Shown here: positions 20,965-33,800 of the stretch, in pieces
How the letters are laid out: each line of letters starts with the position of its first letter
How positions within the stretch are numbered: the first letter of the stretch is position 1
Notes under the pieces: generated by a model
What the model was told of the DNA's origin: nothing
What the model saw: only the letters and a program-made list of their open reading frames with translations
The model's database searches: none
Translations under genes and position numbers: made by a program
DNA from: Musa acuminata AAA Group
Taxonomy: Eukaryota > Streptophyta > Magnoliopsida > Zingiberales > Musaceae
Reading direction: 5' to 3'
Assembly (NCBI RefSeq): GCF_036884655.1
Contig: NC_088327.1
Location: 9,643,001 to 9,707,000 of the forward strand
Length of the DNA: 64,000 nucleotides

Positions 20965-23900
20965 ATGGAGATTCGCAGCGTCGAAGACGAGCAGCAGCCG
21001 TCGGCCGTCACCACAAGGGGAGGGCTCCCCAACGCCGCACTGCATCAAGGGAACGATGGCGTCGTTGAGATCGAGATTGAACAGGATGATTCGGGCACTT
21101 GTGGCTATGGCCCTCTTCCTATATTTCTCAAGGTACCTCTCCCCAGCCTGCAATAACGTGTTATCGATCCTCCAAAGCAGGTCATTTCGCTGTAATATTT
21201 ACAATTTTTGCCTGAGATAGGACAACATCATAGCAGTGAGACATTTTTCGTTAATATGTCTTATGAACTATCCTGCATTTAAGCTAAATGTTCCCCTGCA
21301 ACCTTTGCTTTTTTGTAGCACATGCACACACATGCATATATAATCTTATAAAGTTAATGATTTCCATATTTATTGCTTTAAATTTACTTAACATTAGGTG
21401 ACATCCCGGTTTAGTCTCATGTCGAAAGTCAGACGAAGTTTGAGTTAGTCTACAAAATTAGATGTCTTTCACTGCTAACTTGGCTGGTGTATTGGGACGT
21501 AGATTATCATAGCGTGAGGGGTCTAAGTAGAAAAGAGCTACTTCTTCACAGCTTGAAGTAATTGTGACTTGTAACATCTTACTTTAGTTCTACATCGACA
21601 GTCGAGGAGATTTGAGTTGACATATAACGATTCAAGTTTATCAGGTTAATAGGTTAATTATTATGTCAGGTTAGATTGTGACAATATCCCTTAAAGCTTG
21701 AGCTAACCTAAAAGCTTAGGCATCTGCCATTGTTGTTAAACTTTCATTAAATGCCGTATAATTACTAGTTGAAACTCTAATTTACATTAACAATAAAAAA
21801 AACACTATAATACTAAAAGTATCGAGGTACCTTATATATATATATACACACACATTCCAATTCAAATGAATTAATACTAAATTGTTAACCTAGTTCTTCT
21901 ACATGGATGTTAACATTGGTGATTTTTGTGGAGGGTTTTAATATTTTGAGGATATAAATATTTATCTTGTATGCTGAAATTTATAATGGCAAATATGACA
22001 TTTCCAAAGTCAGCATTCTATAACAAGTAAGTGATCATGGTTGGGGAAATCCAAAAACTGATTGTGGAAGGGTGTCAGATATGGACCACAGTTGACAGGT
22101 TCATCATGTGAAATATGTTCCTCCTGCTTGCTTTTTCTCTGCTGCAGTTTGAGGATGTGGAGTATAAAATTAATGGTAGTTCAAGGAACCTTGTGAAAGC
22201 TGCAATTGCTGGTGTAGCCTCCTGGCTGAGGATGGAGCAAGGAAACTGCAAGCACATACTGAAAGGCATAACTGGAAGTGTTGGCCCTGGTCAAATCCTT
22301 GCTATGATGGGGCCTTCAGGGAGTGGCAAGACCACCCTGCTAAAATTACTTGGTGGTAGGTTGGATGGGGACATCAGAGGGAAGGTTACTTACAATGACA
22401 CTCCTTATGGCCCCTCTCTCAAGAGGAGGTGAACAACTGCTCTTTCTACATGTTTCAATTCTTTTGTTATTGAATTACATTGATTAAGAGTTGGAATTTC
22501 CCTTGTTTCGATGTGTACATCAGTAGGATTGTCCACTTTATGATTTCATTTTACCAAATGCTGATCCTGTTGCAATTGCTTGACAGGATTGGATTTGTTG
22601 CACAGGATGATGTGCTGTTTCCTCAACTTACAGTGGAGGAAACCCTTGTCTTTTCAGCATTCTTGAGGCTTCCCACAGAGATGAGTCGCAAGGAGAAGTA
22701 CTTGAGGGTGGATAGGATCATAAAAGAGCTAAGTTTAGAGAGGTCAGTATCAGTGTTTGCTATGGTCACATATATGTGCAAGCAGCCCATATGAATTATA
22801 TGTTCCTATTGGTTACAACAATCTTGTTAATTTTGAATCAGGTTCTGCTCTAACTTGAGACTTTGCAAGTGAACTTTTTCCCCTACATTTTTGTAGTTTA
22901 AATGCTTGTGGATTTGCTTGGGTGTCTCTTTGCATGTGCAGCATGTGTGTGCTTAATCATTTGGTTAAGCTAGTTTTAGTAAGTTTGAGGGAGATTTCAA
23001 TGTACTGTATTTGACCTCGGCTAAATCTATAACGAAGTGTTGGTTGTACTTGCAAAATCGGAATCAACTTAGATCATTAGCTTGTTCTTTTAAGATGCTC
23101 AATAGCAATGGTGGTAATTTGTCATATTAATACTCTATCCCCACCTCTGCAAATGAAACCATGTAGCCGGTGCTCCAAGTATAATATTAGTCTCAACTTT
23201 TAGATTCATTCTTTTAGTTTGGACATGCAAATTATTCTTTCTGATTATTTTGGTTTTATTCACAAAACACTGTATACATTCATGATAATCTATATTTATT
23301 AGCGGAAATGTCTTTTTCAAGTTTCTAGATAGATTTTCCAAGAAATTGATGCTTCCACTACTACCTTGATACACTAAAACTCATTAGGATCATGTGATCA
23401 TGGTCCATGCTATTGAAATGTTTGGCCCTCATTGCTTGTCATCAAAATGATTTGATTCTATTTATACTAGATATATAAGGTGATTAGAAAAAGGTTAAAT
23501 AAGTTAAAAAACTGTTTTGATGCACTCATTATTTATCTCTGTGAATTAGATGCCGACACACCAGAGTGGGTGGTGTTCTTGTGAAAGGCATTTCAGGAGG
23601 AGAAAGAAAAAGGACCAGTATAGGTTATGAGATCCTGGTCGATCCTTCATTGTTGTTTCTTGATGAACCCACTTCAGGCCTGGATTCCACCTCTGCAAGC
23701 AAGCTCCTTATAATTCTTGGAAACCTGGCAAAGGTGATAAAGTCAACTGATTCTCATAACTGTCTTTCTGAGGAAAGCTTATATGAACTGTTTTCGCTAA
23801 TATCAGTTAATTAATTACGGGGAGAGTAATATGTTGTTTCACTTCTGAAAAAATGCTTATTATACACAGAAAAATCAGACATCTGTGGAGAAAATAACAC

Positions 23901-26222
23901 CTGAAGAATCTGCAAAAAATGTATGTTTGAGGTTTATTTTCCCTCCAATTTCAGGTAGGGCGAACAGTTATCATGACCATCCATCAGCCATCTAGCAGGA
24001 TATTCTACATGTTTGATAAGCTTTTGTTGATATCTGAGGGTCAAACCATATACCATGGTAATGCCAGGGAGTCCATGCATTATTTCTCGTCCCTGGGTTT
24101 TGTGCCTGAGATGGCCATGAGTCCTGCAGAGTTCCTGCTAGATATAGCGACCGGACATGTCAAAGACATCAGCATCCCTGAAACTTTGCAAGGATCAACA
24201 AATATGCAGGAGATCGAGGTGAAAGTAATTAAGGTGAAAAAGAATCTCAAGAAATCTATTAAACCATTGTGTTCTCTCATTGCTCCTTAACTAAGATACT
24301 TGTAGTTTAGTCAAGAGCAAGTTCATTTTGCAAGAACTCGCAGAAAGCTCAATGTTCTGTTTCTTTTTTCTAAGAAAAAATTATTATGCCAGTTTAAACG
24401 TGAGCATTTTGATTTCTACTGCAAGTTATCTCTCATTCCAACACCATATTTATTTGTTTCCTTCATTGCCTCTTACAGTTTCTGCAATGCAAATATAAGA
24501 CAGATTTGGAACCTAGAGAAAAAGAAGGGAACTATCATTCAGTAAAAGCACCCATGAAGCTTCAACTATCAATTCAAATTGAAAAGGATTGGACTTCGAA
24601 TTGGGTGGAGCAGTTCATTATTCTATCAAAGAGGACATTTAGGGAGAGAAGCAGAGATTACTTAGACAAGCTAAGATTTTCACAAACAGTTGGAGTGGCT
24701 GTTTTATTAGGCCTTCTATGGTGGAAATCTAATATAGGAACTGAAGCTCAATTAAGAGACCAGGTGGTTAACAAAACACAGACAGTTCAACTTCTGCTGT
24801 AAGATGTATAAATATTGTTTGCAGCACAACATTATTATCACAAATGTTGGCGGAGTAATTTAAAATATCTTTTGACCCCTCTATTCCATTTGAGTCTTAA
24901 GCATTTTCTTCCATGATGCAGGTTGGCCTAATGTTCTATATCTGTATATTCTGGACATCATCATCATTAATTGGAGCAGTATATGTCTTCCCTTTCGAAA
25001 AGTCCTACTTGGTGAAAGAAAGAAAAGCTGATATGTATAGATTTAGTGTTTATTATGTGAGTAGCACTCTCTGTGACATGATCATCAATATTGCGTATCC
25101 CATCATTTTTATGGTCATCCTGTACTTCATGGTTGACCTCAGAAGAACGACGCCTTGTTTTCTCTTGACGTCCTTCGCAATTATGTTGATCGTCATCACG
25201 AGCCAGGTAATTTAAGATCATGAAGCCATTTATTTTGGTATAAGGCAGTATGTTTATAATTTACTTATTTAGACAAATGAAAACAAACATCTTGTGCTAG
25301 CACTTGTAGATGAAGTGTTCGAAAAGAAGAAAAAAAAGACTTGGGTACCAAAAAGTTATATTTCATTACTTCAACCACCCAACTTGAGATCAAGACATAT
25401 ATTTCATAATAGAACTTGATGTGAATTTGGATATTTTAAGGTCACCATCTTTCAAAATTCACAAGTAAGAATTTTGCTATCTTATGGTAGATTCTTACGT
25501 TGGTTCTTCAGCAGGAAATTTCTGGAGAAAAATACCTGAATAACTCCTCTTTCTATATTTATTTTTCTTTTTCTTTCCAGTAATTCTTAAAATTTCCAAC
25601 ATTCACAAATCTGTCTAATTCCAGGGAATGGGGGAGTTAATTGGTGCAGCAATGTTAAGTGTCAAACGAGCTGGGTTGATGGCATCATTGGTTCTAATGT
25701 TGGTTCTCCTCACTGGTGGATATTATGTGCAGGTATCTATGTCAGTTACTAGAGGGCTAATCAAGATCCGAAGAAAGTTGATATGGCTGAAACTCAAAGT
25801 GATTATTTATTTTAGGATTAAAGAAAAACTCAATCTGATTTATGTTTTTAATAAATTATCTATCGTATCAACTTCTGAAACATTAGCAAATTCACAACTT
25901 CTCTCGAGGAGCTTCCTAGCGATGATAACAACTGAATTTGCTTGTCTTGCAGCATATTCCCAAGTTCATGATGTGGCTGAAGCACATATCATTCATTCAC
26001 TATGGCTTTAGACTCTTGCTGAAAGCACAATACTCACAACACTTAGTGTATGATTGCCAAAGTAAAGGTGGATGTAAACACTTACAGAGCTCACCAACAT
26101 TTGATACTATAGACTTGAGCAGCCGATTACAGGAAGTCTGGATTCTCTTGGCCATGGCTCTTTCTTTCCGAATACTTGCTTATTTTGTTCTCCAGAGAAG
26201 AATAAACATGACTCCTTTTTAA
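20965..26222 (+). CDS. ABCG26: ABCG half-size transporter, ABCG26 type (pollen exine precursor exporter)
   Basis: Nine exons: 20965-21132, 22148-22428, 22587-22742, 23550-23733, 23955-24233, 24479-24763, 24922-25206, 25625-25732 and 25953-26222. They give 671 residues, close to the roughly 685 of Arabidopsis ABCG26. The order is nucleotide-binding domain then membrane domain. Visible motifs are Walker [10 protein letters not shown] (about 111-119), the signature SGGERKR (217-223), Walker B LLFLDEP (236-242) and the H-loop TIHQPSSR (His 273). Membrane-domain blocks [36 protein letters not shown] and GGYYVQHIPKF follow. The residues around [11 protein letters not shown] and the start MEIRSVED favour the ABCG26/OsABCG15 clade over other ABCGs. 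Known members act in tapetum to export sporopollenin precursors, and their loss gives male sterility. All introns are GT-AG. The start was chosen by homology: an upstream in-frame ATG at 20932 exists. Function in this species is inferred. Confidence 0.92.
21400..21690 (+). repeat. Decayed TRIM element in ABCG26 intron 1
   Basis: Two related blocks start GTGACATCCCGGTTTAGTC (about 21400) and TGTAACATCTTACTTTAGTT (21569). Both continue with a TCGAAAGTC/TCGACAGTC and GAGTT pattern. Between them lies GGGGTCTAAGTAGAAAAGAG, which mirrors the interior of the TRIM at 47690-48214 (GGGGCTCGAGTAGGAAAGAG). This is probably an old copy of the same TRIM family. The ends are too eroded to define target duplications. 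Confidence 0.6.
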
Positions 26223-26912
26223 GTTTGGAGTTTTGTAAAAGAGTGCAATGCTCACAATTCTTGAATACGACCACCAAAATAAATGTGGACGTAAACACTT
26301 ATGGAGCTCACCAATGTTTGATACTATAGAGTTAAGTGGCCGATTACAAGAAGTCTGGATTCTCTTTGCCAAGGCTCTTACTTACTGATCGCTTGCTTAT
26401 TTCACTCTTCAACGAAGAATAAACATTACTCTTCTTTGATTTTGGTCTTGATAAAAGCACAATACTCTTGATACTTGGTGTATGATTGCCAAAATAAAGG
26501 CTGATGTAAAAGCTTACAGGTGCTCACCAACATCTGATACTATCGACTTGAGCAGCTGATCACAAAAATCCTTGGCTAGGATACTTGTTGATTGCTTACT
26601 TATTTTGCTCTTCAGTGGAGAATAAACATTTCTCCTGTTTGATTTTAGACACACACTTAATCTGATTGATTGGTGTATGACTGCTAAAGTCAAGGCGGCT
26701 GTAAACACTTGCAAAGCTCACCAACATTTAATACTATGGAGTTGAGCAGCCTGACTACAAGAAATCTGGAATCTCTCAGCCACAACTCTTATTGATTGCT
26801 TTCTTATTTCCATCCTTCAACGAAGTACAAAAGTTACTAATTGATTTCAGACTCTTCATCTCATTACCTGGTGAATTGATTGCCAATGTAAAGGTTAATG
26901 TAGACACTTCAT
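26223..26912 (+). pseudogene. Tandem array of degenerate copies of the last ABCG26 exon
   Basis: Downstream of the stop codon the last ~200 nt of exon 9 plus ~35 nt of 3' sequence recur. The word CTCACCAA lies at 26090 in the true exon and again at 26307, 26523 and 26717 (steps of 217, 216 and 194). A fifth partial copy near 26875-26912 keeps GATTGCCAATGTAAAGG. Each copy retains recognisable pieces of the C-terminal coding sequence (GTAAACACTT, GAAGTCTGGATTCTC, AATAAACAT). Each is broken by stops and indels, so none can encode an alternative C-terminus. They would be transcribed as 3' UTR if the polyadenylation site lies beyond them. Confidence 0.85.
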
Positions 26913-27862
26913 CTTTTTCTGGTAATTCTCCATACATATGTTTTGTCCTGCAAATTGAAAGAATTTGTTGGGAATCCTATGAAATTTGTGCATCTGATTT
27001 GATCAAGAAAACCTAACAAAATTAGTTGGAAATCGGGAAAAAAATCCGGAAGTATTTTGGATCTTTAATTGCCCAAATTGACATATTATTAAGCAACTGA
27101 GTTAACCCAATATGGATTAGTCATTAATCAAATATACACATCAAACAAACACTTCCATTCTCCTACTTAGTATTGAAATATTTGGTGATCTTTCACTCCT
27201 CCCATCACGCTTTCGTCTCCTCTAGACTTACTGGTAACCAGCGGCGACGAGCTGCTTCGCTGAAACCGGCTACCGCCGGTAGTCGGAAGCCTACGGTGGG
27301 ACGCAAACGGCCGTAACGGACACCTGACGACCGGGTACCGCCCGTAAACACTGAGCCCGGGGCTCACTTATAAAGCCCCCCTGGCGTTGGGTTATCGGCT
27401 CTCCGCCGCGGTGTCTTCGCTTGATGCTTTCTCCCGTTCGCAGGGCGAAATCCTCCGGTGAACGAGCTCAAGATCGGCGAGTCCCGCTTCCGGATCTCTT
27501 CTGTAAAGGGTTCCCCTTCTCCCCCACCAAGATCTCGAGTCCTCTCCGCCGGGTGAGTTCTTGCTTGGATCTCAGGTGTCGATCGCCCCATGAACACGAT
27601 CTGGTTGGCTTCTTGTAGGTTGAGTTCGGAATTGTGGTTTGAATCCTCTGCGTGTTCGGGGTTGGGAGATCTCGCATTCTTGATGAATACGTTGATCTGC
27701 CGACGGAATATTGGTTTTTGATTTCGTAAGGGTTTCAGAAGATCGGTTTGTTGGTTCTTGGTTGGATCCCTTCCAGATCTGATCGCAGATCATTCTCGCC
27801 GGAATTTGGCTTTTGATGAGATTCTTGTAGCTGTGATTTCTCGAATTGAAGTTCTTGGGGAA
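26913..27862 (+). other. Spacer, promoter and 5' UTR region of the PGAP1 gene
   Basis: 26913-27160 is AT-rich with no gene. From 27200 the sequence becomes GC-rich. TATAAAG at 27369-27375 (CACTTATAAAGCCCCC) is a good TATA candidate, which would start transcription near 27400 and give a 5' leader of about 460 nt. A donor-like CCGCCGG|GTGAGTTC at 27552 suggests a leader intron, but I cannot fix its acceptor. Frames on the minus strand here are without support. Confidence 0.5.
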
Positions 27863-30800
27863 ATGAGGGGCTTGAGATCGAAGTGTAAAGTTGTTGTTCT
27901 TGTACTTCTCTTTGTATGGGTGGCTATTACGGGGCTATATGAACTGTTGAAACCAGTCCCGAGTGGCTGCATCATGACATACATGTATCCGATGTATATT
28001 CCTATCCCCACGCCCGCTAATGTCTCGTCGGACAAGTACGGGCTGTTCTTGTACCATGAGGGATGGAAGAAAATTGATTTCGATGAGCATCTGAAGAAAA
28101 TTAATGGCGTCCCTGTTCTTTTCATACCTGGAAATGGTGGCAGCTACAAGCAGGCGAGCCTTTTTCATCTTTTACCCTTTTCATTGTTCAAGTATAAAAT
28201 TTTCACTTTCTCCAAGTATCTTAGTTACAATATGTTATTTAAAAATGTTTATCTTTTGTATTATACCAGTTATCTCTAGCTCTGTAGTAAAACAAAACAC
28301 TTCTTGTTCATGGACATTCAAGTTAATGATGCAAATTTGTGTTCAAGACTTGATGCATATTTTATAGCAGCAAGGAATTTTGCTGCCAAATCTGGTCTGA
28401 TATTTGAGTAGTTTGACTGGAAATAGACTTCACCAATGAAATTGTTGGTCTTTTAAATTAATCACGATGCTTGTCATTCCTTGAAAAGTCAAACTGACCT
28501 GACACAGTCTGCATCCAACATTTGGGAAAACCAAGAAAATATGGGGAAAAGATAGGATTTTGATAATGTTTTTATTTCCATGGTACGGGAAGAGAATAGG
28601 GATGGGTGTCAGTTTCAACCGTACCTTCTTAATATAGGCTTCTGATCTTCCTTCTAGTGAATCAGATAAAGATTTCCATTATGTTCGCTGAATTGCATTT
28701 TGAATTCACTGGAACGCCTAAGCTGTTATAGAATTACGCAATAGATCGGAGACTTTAAAATACCAACTCCATATATCAGTTAATCTGTATGCATTATTTT
28801 TCCTGTTCAAACAAACTTGTAATCAGAACTACTGTCATTTTCAACTAAAGCGAAAATGGCTAAGTTGACTAATAGTAACTTTATATTTACTGTGAAGTAT
28901 GGTATCAATGGAAGACCACTAAAGGGAAAAAATAGTTAAAAGTGAAACAACACATAGAAAATATGTTTATAGTTTGAAGGTACAAAGATTTTGTTCACAA
29001 TCTAGAAGGTACATAAAATAAAGTTGTAGACATAAAAAATGAATGCTTCATCCATAAAAAAATTATAATTAGGTAATTAAAGGATCTTTTTGTGATGGTT
29101 GCTGAACTGATGTCAATTCCAGATATAGTGCAGACTGCAGAGTTAATTTTCAAAAAAGAAGCAGGCAAATTGGAGTTGTAGGTAGTATTTACTTTTTTGA
29201 ACAAATTTTTCTGAAGCTATTATCACATAGCCATTTATGGTTCTGAATACATGCCAAATTGTCATTTTCATTAAACTTCTTAATTTGATGTGCAAAATAA
29301 CTCAAAGTCCTCCTCTGAAAAGTCTTCATATCTATTATGCACCCTGCATATGTGCTACGTGGTACTTTAATATCTGCATATCGCGCTTATTTGAACATTG
29401 CCTGGGTCATTTGAACATGCTCTAGTGATGTCTAGTGATGCTCCAAGCCTTAAGATATAGTGTAAGGTTGAACTTGGTTTGATGGCTTGCTGTAAAGGCA
29501 ACTCAGGTAAATTGATCCTCTTTTGTGCCATGGTAGATGAGCCATACATTGTGCATTTGTTTCAGGAATTTTGTTGTAATATAAACTCCACAATCTCTTC
29601 ATCATACTCTTTCATGATTTTTGTATCGCTGACTTCAATTTGCCATTATCTTGACAACCTCAAGACAACCTTCTTCTTTGTATCTTTGGACCCAGCAATG
29701 GCTCTTATTTTAAATATTTATAAGTATCTCGCCTGAATGATTACCTGAATTCTGAGTTATCATGTATCTTTTTTTGATCCTTGATTATGGAAGAACTAGG
29801 GTATTATACCTTTAAGGAGGTTATGAGCTTCTGAAACTGCTGGTATCTGTGGCTAAACTTTGGATCCACGGGGTCCATTTAGTTGTTATAATCTGCAGTT
29901 TCAAATTCAATCATATGTTCCTAGTTTCAACTATTGTCACAGAAAAATTTGTCTATACCTAGCTCTGTGCTGTAAATGTTGTTGTCATGACTTGATGTTG
30001 TATGATTTGGCAAGCAACATCAGTGGTTAATTGATTTCATGGCAACTGAAGTTATATGAGCTTAACGTACAGCCACAGGGACATATTCTTATCGCTAGCA
30101 GGCTTGGTTTAATTGAAACCCGGAAGTACTCTCTTCTCTTAATTTGCTTCCATTTTCTGAAGGATTTTTATCCAGCTTGATAAATGAGTGTTGGTGCACT
30201 TTAGGATTGAGTTAAATCAAGTACTTAAATTTGTGTCTAAGGAAATGCACATCTTTTTATTTTATGTTAGTCCATTATGATTTTCATTACAAAAACTTGG
30301 GGCTTCCTTAAGCCAGTTAGCATGGTAGGTTCTTCCTCCATTGAATCTAAACATTATGTTATGTCTCTGACGTCCCAATGTTCTGATTTATGCTCTTTTA
30401 AGCCTGCTTAAAGCTTGATTTGAATGTGGTGTTGTAAATAACATCTGTCTTGTTTATCTTTTCATCTGTACTTTGTCTTTCTAGGTCCGGTCTTTGGCTG
30501 CCGAATCTGAACGGGCTTACCAAGGAGGACCACTTGAACTAACTTTCTACCAGGAAGCATCTGTTGTACCGGAAAAGACAAAAACTAAGTTGGAGGATCT
30601 GGATAACTTTGTGCTTCCCACCCAATATAATCATAAGCTTGACTGGTTTGCTGTGGATCTCGAAGGGGAACATTCTGCCATGGATGGTCGAATACTTGAA
30701 GAGCATACCGAATATGTTGTATATGCAATCCATAGGGTATCTTCGATATTAGACTGAACCATGTGCTACGTTTTGAATGAAGAATTTACTTGCCCAAACG

Positions 30801-33800
30801 ATACTTTGCTTAATTGTTATCAGATAGGTAAATAGTTGCATGACTACTAAATGGTGTAGAACCTGATCTCAGTTACATAGTTCTTTTTTCAGCATTTTAT
30901 GCTGAAGATGCTTCCGATTATGCACATAAACAAAGAAACATTTTGTGTTGACAAACTAGTTTCTTTACACTTGTTTGAGCTGGTTAGTCCTCTTTAGTCA
31001 TCGCTTGAAGTGCACCAAGGGATAGTTGCATTTAACCTTTACAAGTCAATGACATATCTGATTCCTATGTGGTTTCAATTAAATTGTTCTCAAGTAGTTT
31101 AGTGAGTTAGCAGAGTGGCATTTGGAAAAGCTGCAAACAGCAAGGGACAATTTTGAATCTTATATGATTTTTTAATACTTGAATTTTCTTAATTAAAATG
31201 TAAACATTGGATATCGCTTTATTAGCTTACTTTAGTAAGTGAGCATAAGTTGACCTGAAAATTACTGTATCTAAATCCTTTTGTATGGTCGTAATTCGAA
31301 TATGAACTTGCCTGCAAAGTTTTGAATGTCGATCGGATCGGCACATGCTGATTGGCATTTACTGGTCCAACCAAGGACCAGTGGCGGGCCATATAGGTTG
31401 TTTATGTTAGTATCTAATATTTTATTAGTTTGTCAATGATATTGGGCACCAGAATTCATATATCTTTCAAGTATATCGGCATCCTAATGGTCCAATCGGT
31501 TACTAAAATTAGTATCATTTCGAGATATAAATCCTTCTTTGTCAATTCTGACAAATTATGTAACTTGTTCTTTCATTTGTACAAAATTATGTACTAGATC
31601 ATCAGATAATTGCTGACCCATATTTTCATATGCTCTTGTAGATCTTGGATCAATATCAAGAGTCTAAAGAAGCCCGATCTAAAGAAGGTGCTGATGTTTC
31701 CGGAAGCCTGCCCTCAAGTGTAATATTAGTTGGCCATTCAATGGGTGGCTTTGTGGCTAGAGCTGCAATTGTGCATCCATACTTGCGGAAATCAGCTGTC
31801 GAAACCATAATAACACTTTCAAGCCCACACCAGTATGTTTTATCACCTTTATTCTCTGATTATGTAGATTATTAGATTTCTAGCATGAATATTTAATCCT
31901 TGATGAGAGCTTACAACTTGTCCAGATTGCCTCCAATTGCACTGCAACCATCCTTGGGACACTATTTTTCACAAGTGAATGAAAAATGGAGAAAGGGTTA
32001 TGAGATGCAAACAAACAATATTGGCCATATTATATCTGGTCCAAAATTATCTCATGTTGTTATTGTCTCTGTATCTGGCGGCATTTACGATTACCAGGTT
32101 TGTTTTTTATTTTTCTTAATGTTAGTTATAAAAGAGATTTTTGATGACTGTCTTTATTTTATCTTCCATTTATATTAGTGTTTACTTTATAGTTCTTGTT
32201 CCTGTAGTTCTTGGTTCTATGAGTAGTGATGTTCTATCAATCAGCATTCTAGATCCTTAAAGACAATACACTCAAGTCGGGAAACCATAGGAAATAACCT
32301 TGACCATATTTAGTGTGCATAATTGGGAGTTTTCTATGTGTGGTGTGATCATTGACCATATTTAGTGTGCATAATTTGTAGTATGCATAGAAAATAACCT
32401 TGACCATGTTCCAGCCAAAGTAGGTCTTTTGCAATTCGTTCAGATTAGGATGCCAATCCTTTTTACAATGAGTTGCTAGGTGTGTAATTTTGCATTTTCC
32501 TCTATTTTGCTTGGATGATTTTTGTTTGTGCTTGAGTTTGTAAATGTGACTTTGTTCAATGTAAATCTTTTGTGTGAGTATGCTGACTGTGGTCCCACTT
32601 CTTTGATGAATATGTTTTTCCAGGTCCGTTCCAAATTGGCTTCTTTAGATGGCATCGTTCCGTTTACTAATGGTTTTACAATAGGAAGCTCAGGTATGAA
32701 CAATGTCTGGCTTTCAATGGAGCACCAGTCTATTCTCTGGTGCAATCAATTAGTTGTACAGGTAAGCAAGTCTACAGATTGGTGCATGGATCAGTTTGGT
32801 TCTGTGAGTCCTCCATCAACATCAATGTTCTTTGCAGATTTCACATTCTCTTCTTAGTATGGTAAACTCTGAAACTGGGCAACCATATCCAAGCGTAGCA
32901 AGAAGGATACTTATGCTAACAAAAATGCTTCAAAGTGGCATACCTCATAGTTTAAACTGGTTGGGGGATATGCATACATCTCAGGTTTCAATAAAGCTTC
33001 CCATCAAGGATGCTGCACGTGATACTGGTATTTTTCATTTTGCCACCTCTAGCACATCAGGCGTTGTTTTCAATTTTACCAAGTTTGTAATTATTTATGC
33101 ACGAAAGCTGTACAAACTACAAATTCATGCACAAATTATCTGTGCACAGAAGCAATGACATTATTATAAAAAAGAACAAAGAAAAAGCTATCTTTCATCC
33201 GATGTGGATATGAACTTAGACATATTTTTTTTCATTCTTCATACAAGTTTCAGAAATAAATTTTGCCATCAAATCTGTGACTTTTTAGAAAATAAGGGGG
33301 CTGTAAGAATAGCAGTGGCCTTCCTGAAGAGGACTTTTATTGTGACTGGCTGCTACTAGTGTTTGGTCTGGCAAAAGTGAAAGAGAAGAAAAAAACCAGA
33401 AGTGCAATTCTAGATAAGAGATTATTTCTTTATTCTGACTTTGGTTGGGAATGTGAAACTGACATCTGTGGCAATTAATGTATTGATTTTTCTTAACCAA
33501 ACATCATAGGTAGCTATAAAATGATTTGACATATTTTAAAGCTAAACAAATTTGTTTTTATATGATCCAACTTAATATTATTCTTAACCCAGACACATTA
33601 AATCAATGTGATCAAATCAAAATTAACTAAATAATTAAAATTTATTCTAATTAAAACAATGCTGTCATATTTCATCTTTCTGCAATAATAAATTCTGGAA
33701 CTCTGCAAGTTTGGCAACGACTTTGGGTCAAACAAAAATCTTCATGGGAACCTAAGGTCCTAGTTCAAACTGAGTTCAACTTCTTAAAACAATTGACTCC

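Noticed and set aside
20833..21153. 106-codon minus-strand frame opposite ABCG26 exon 1
   Set aside because: It is the shadow of a GC-rich exon. The plus-strand reading matches the ABCG26 N-terminus and splices in frame to exon 2.
26514..26714. Minus-strand frame downstream of ABCG26
   Set aside because: It overlaps the degenerate last-exon copies; the homology is on the plus strand.
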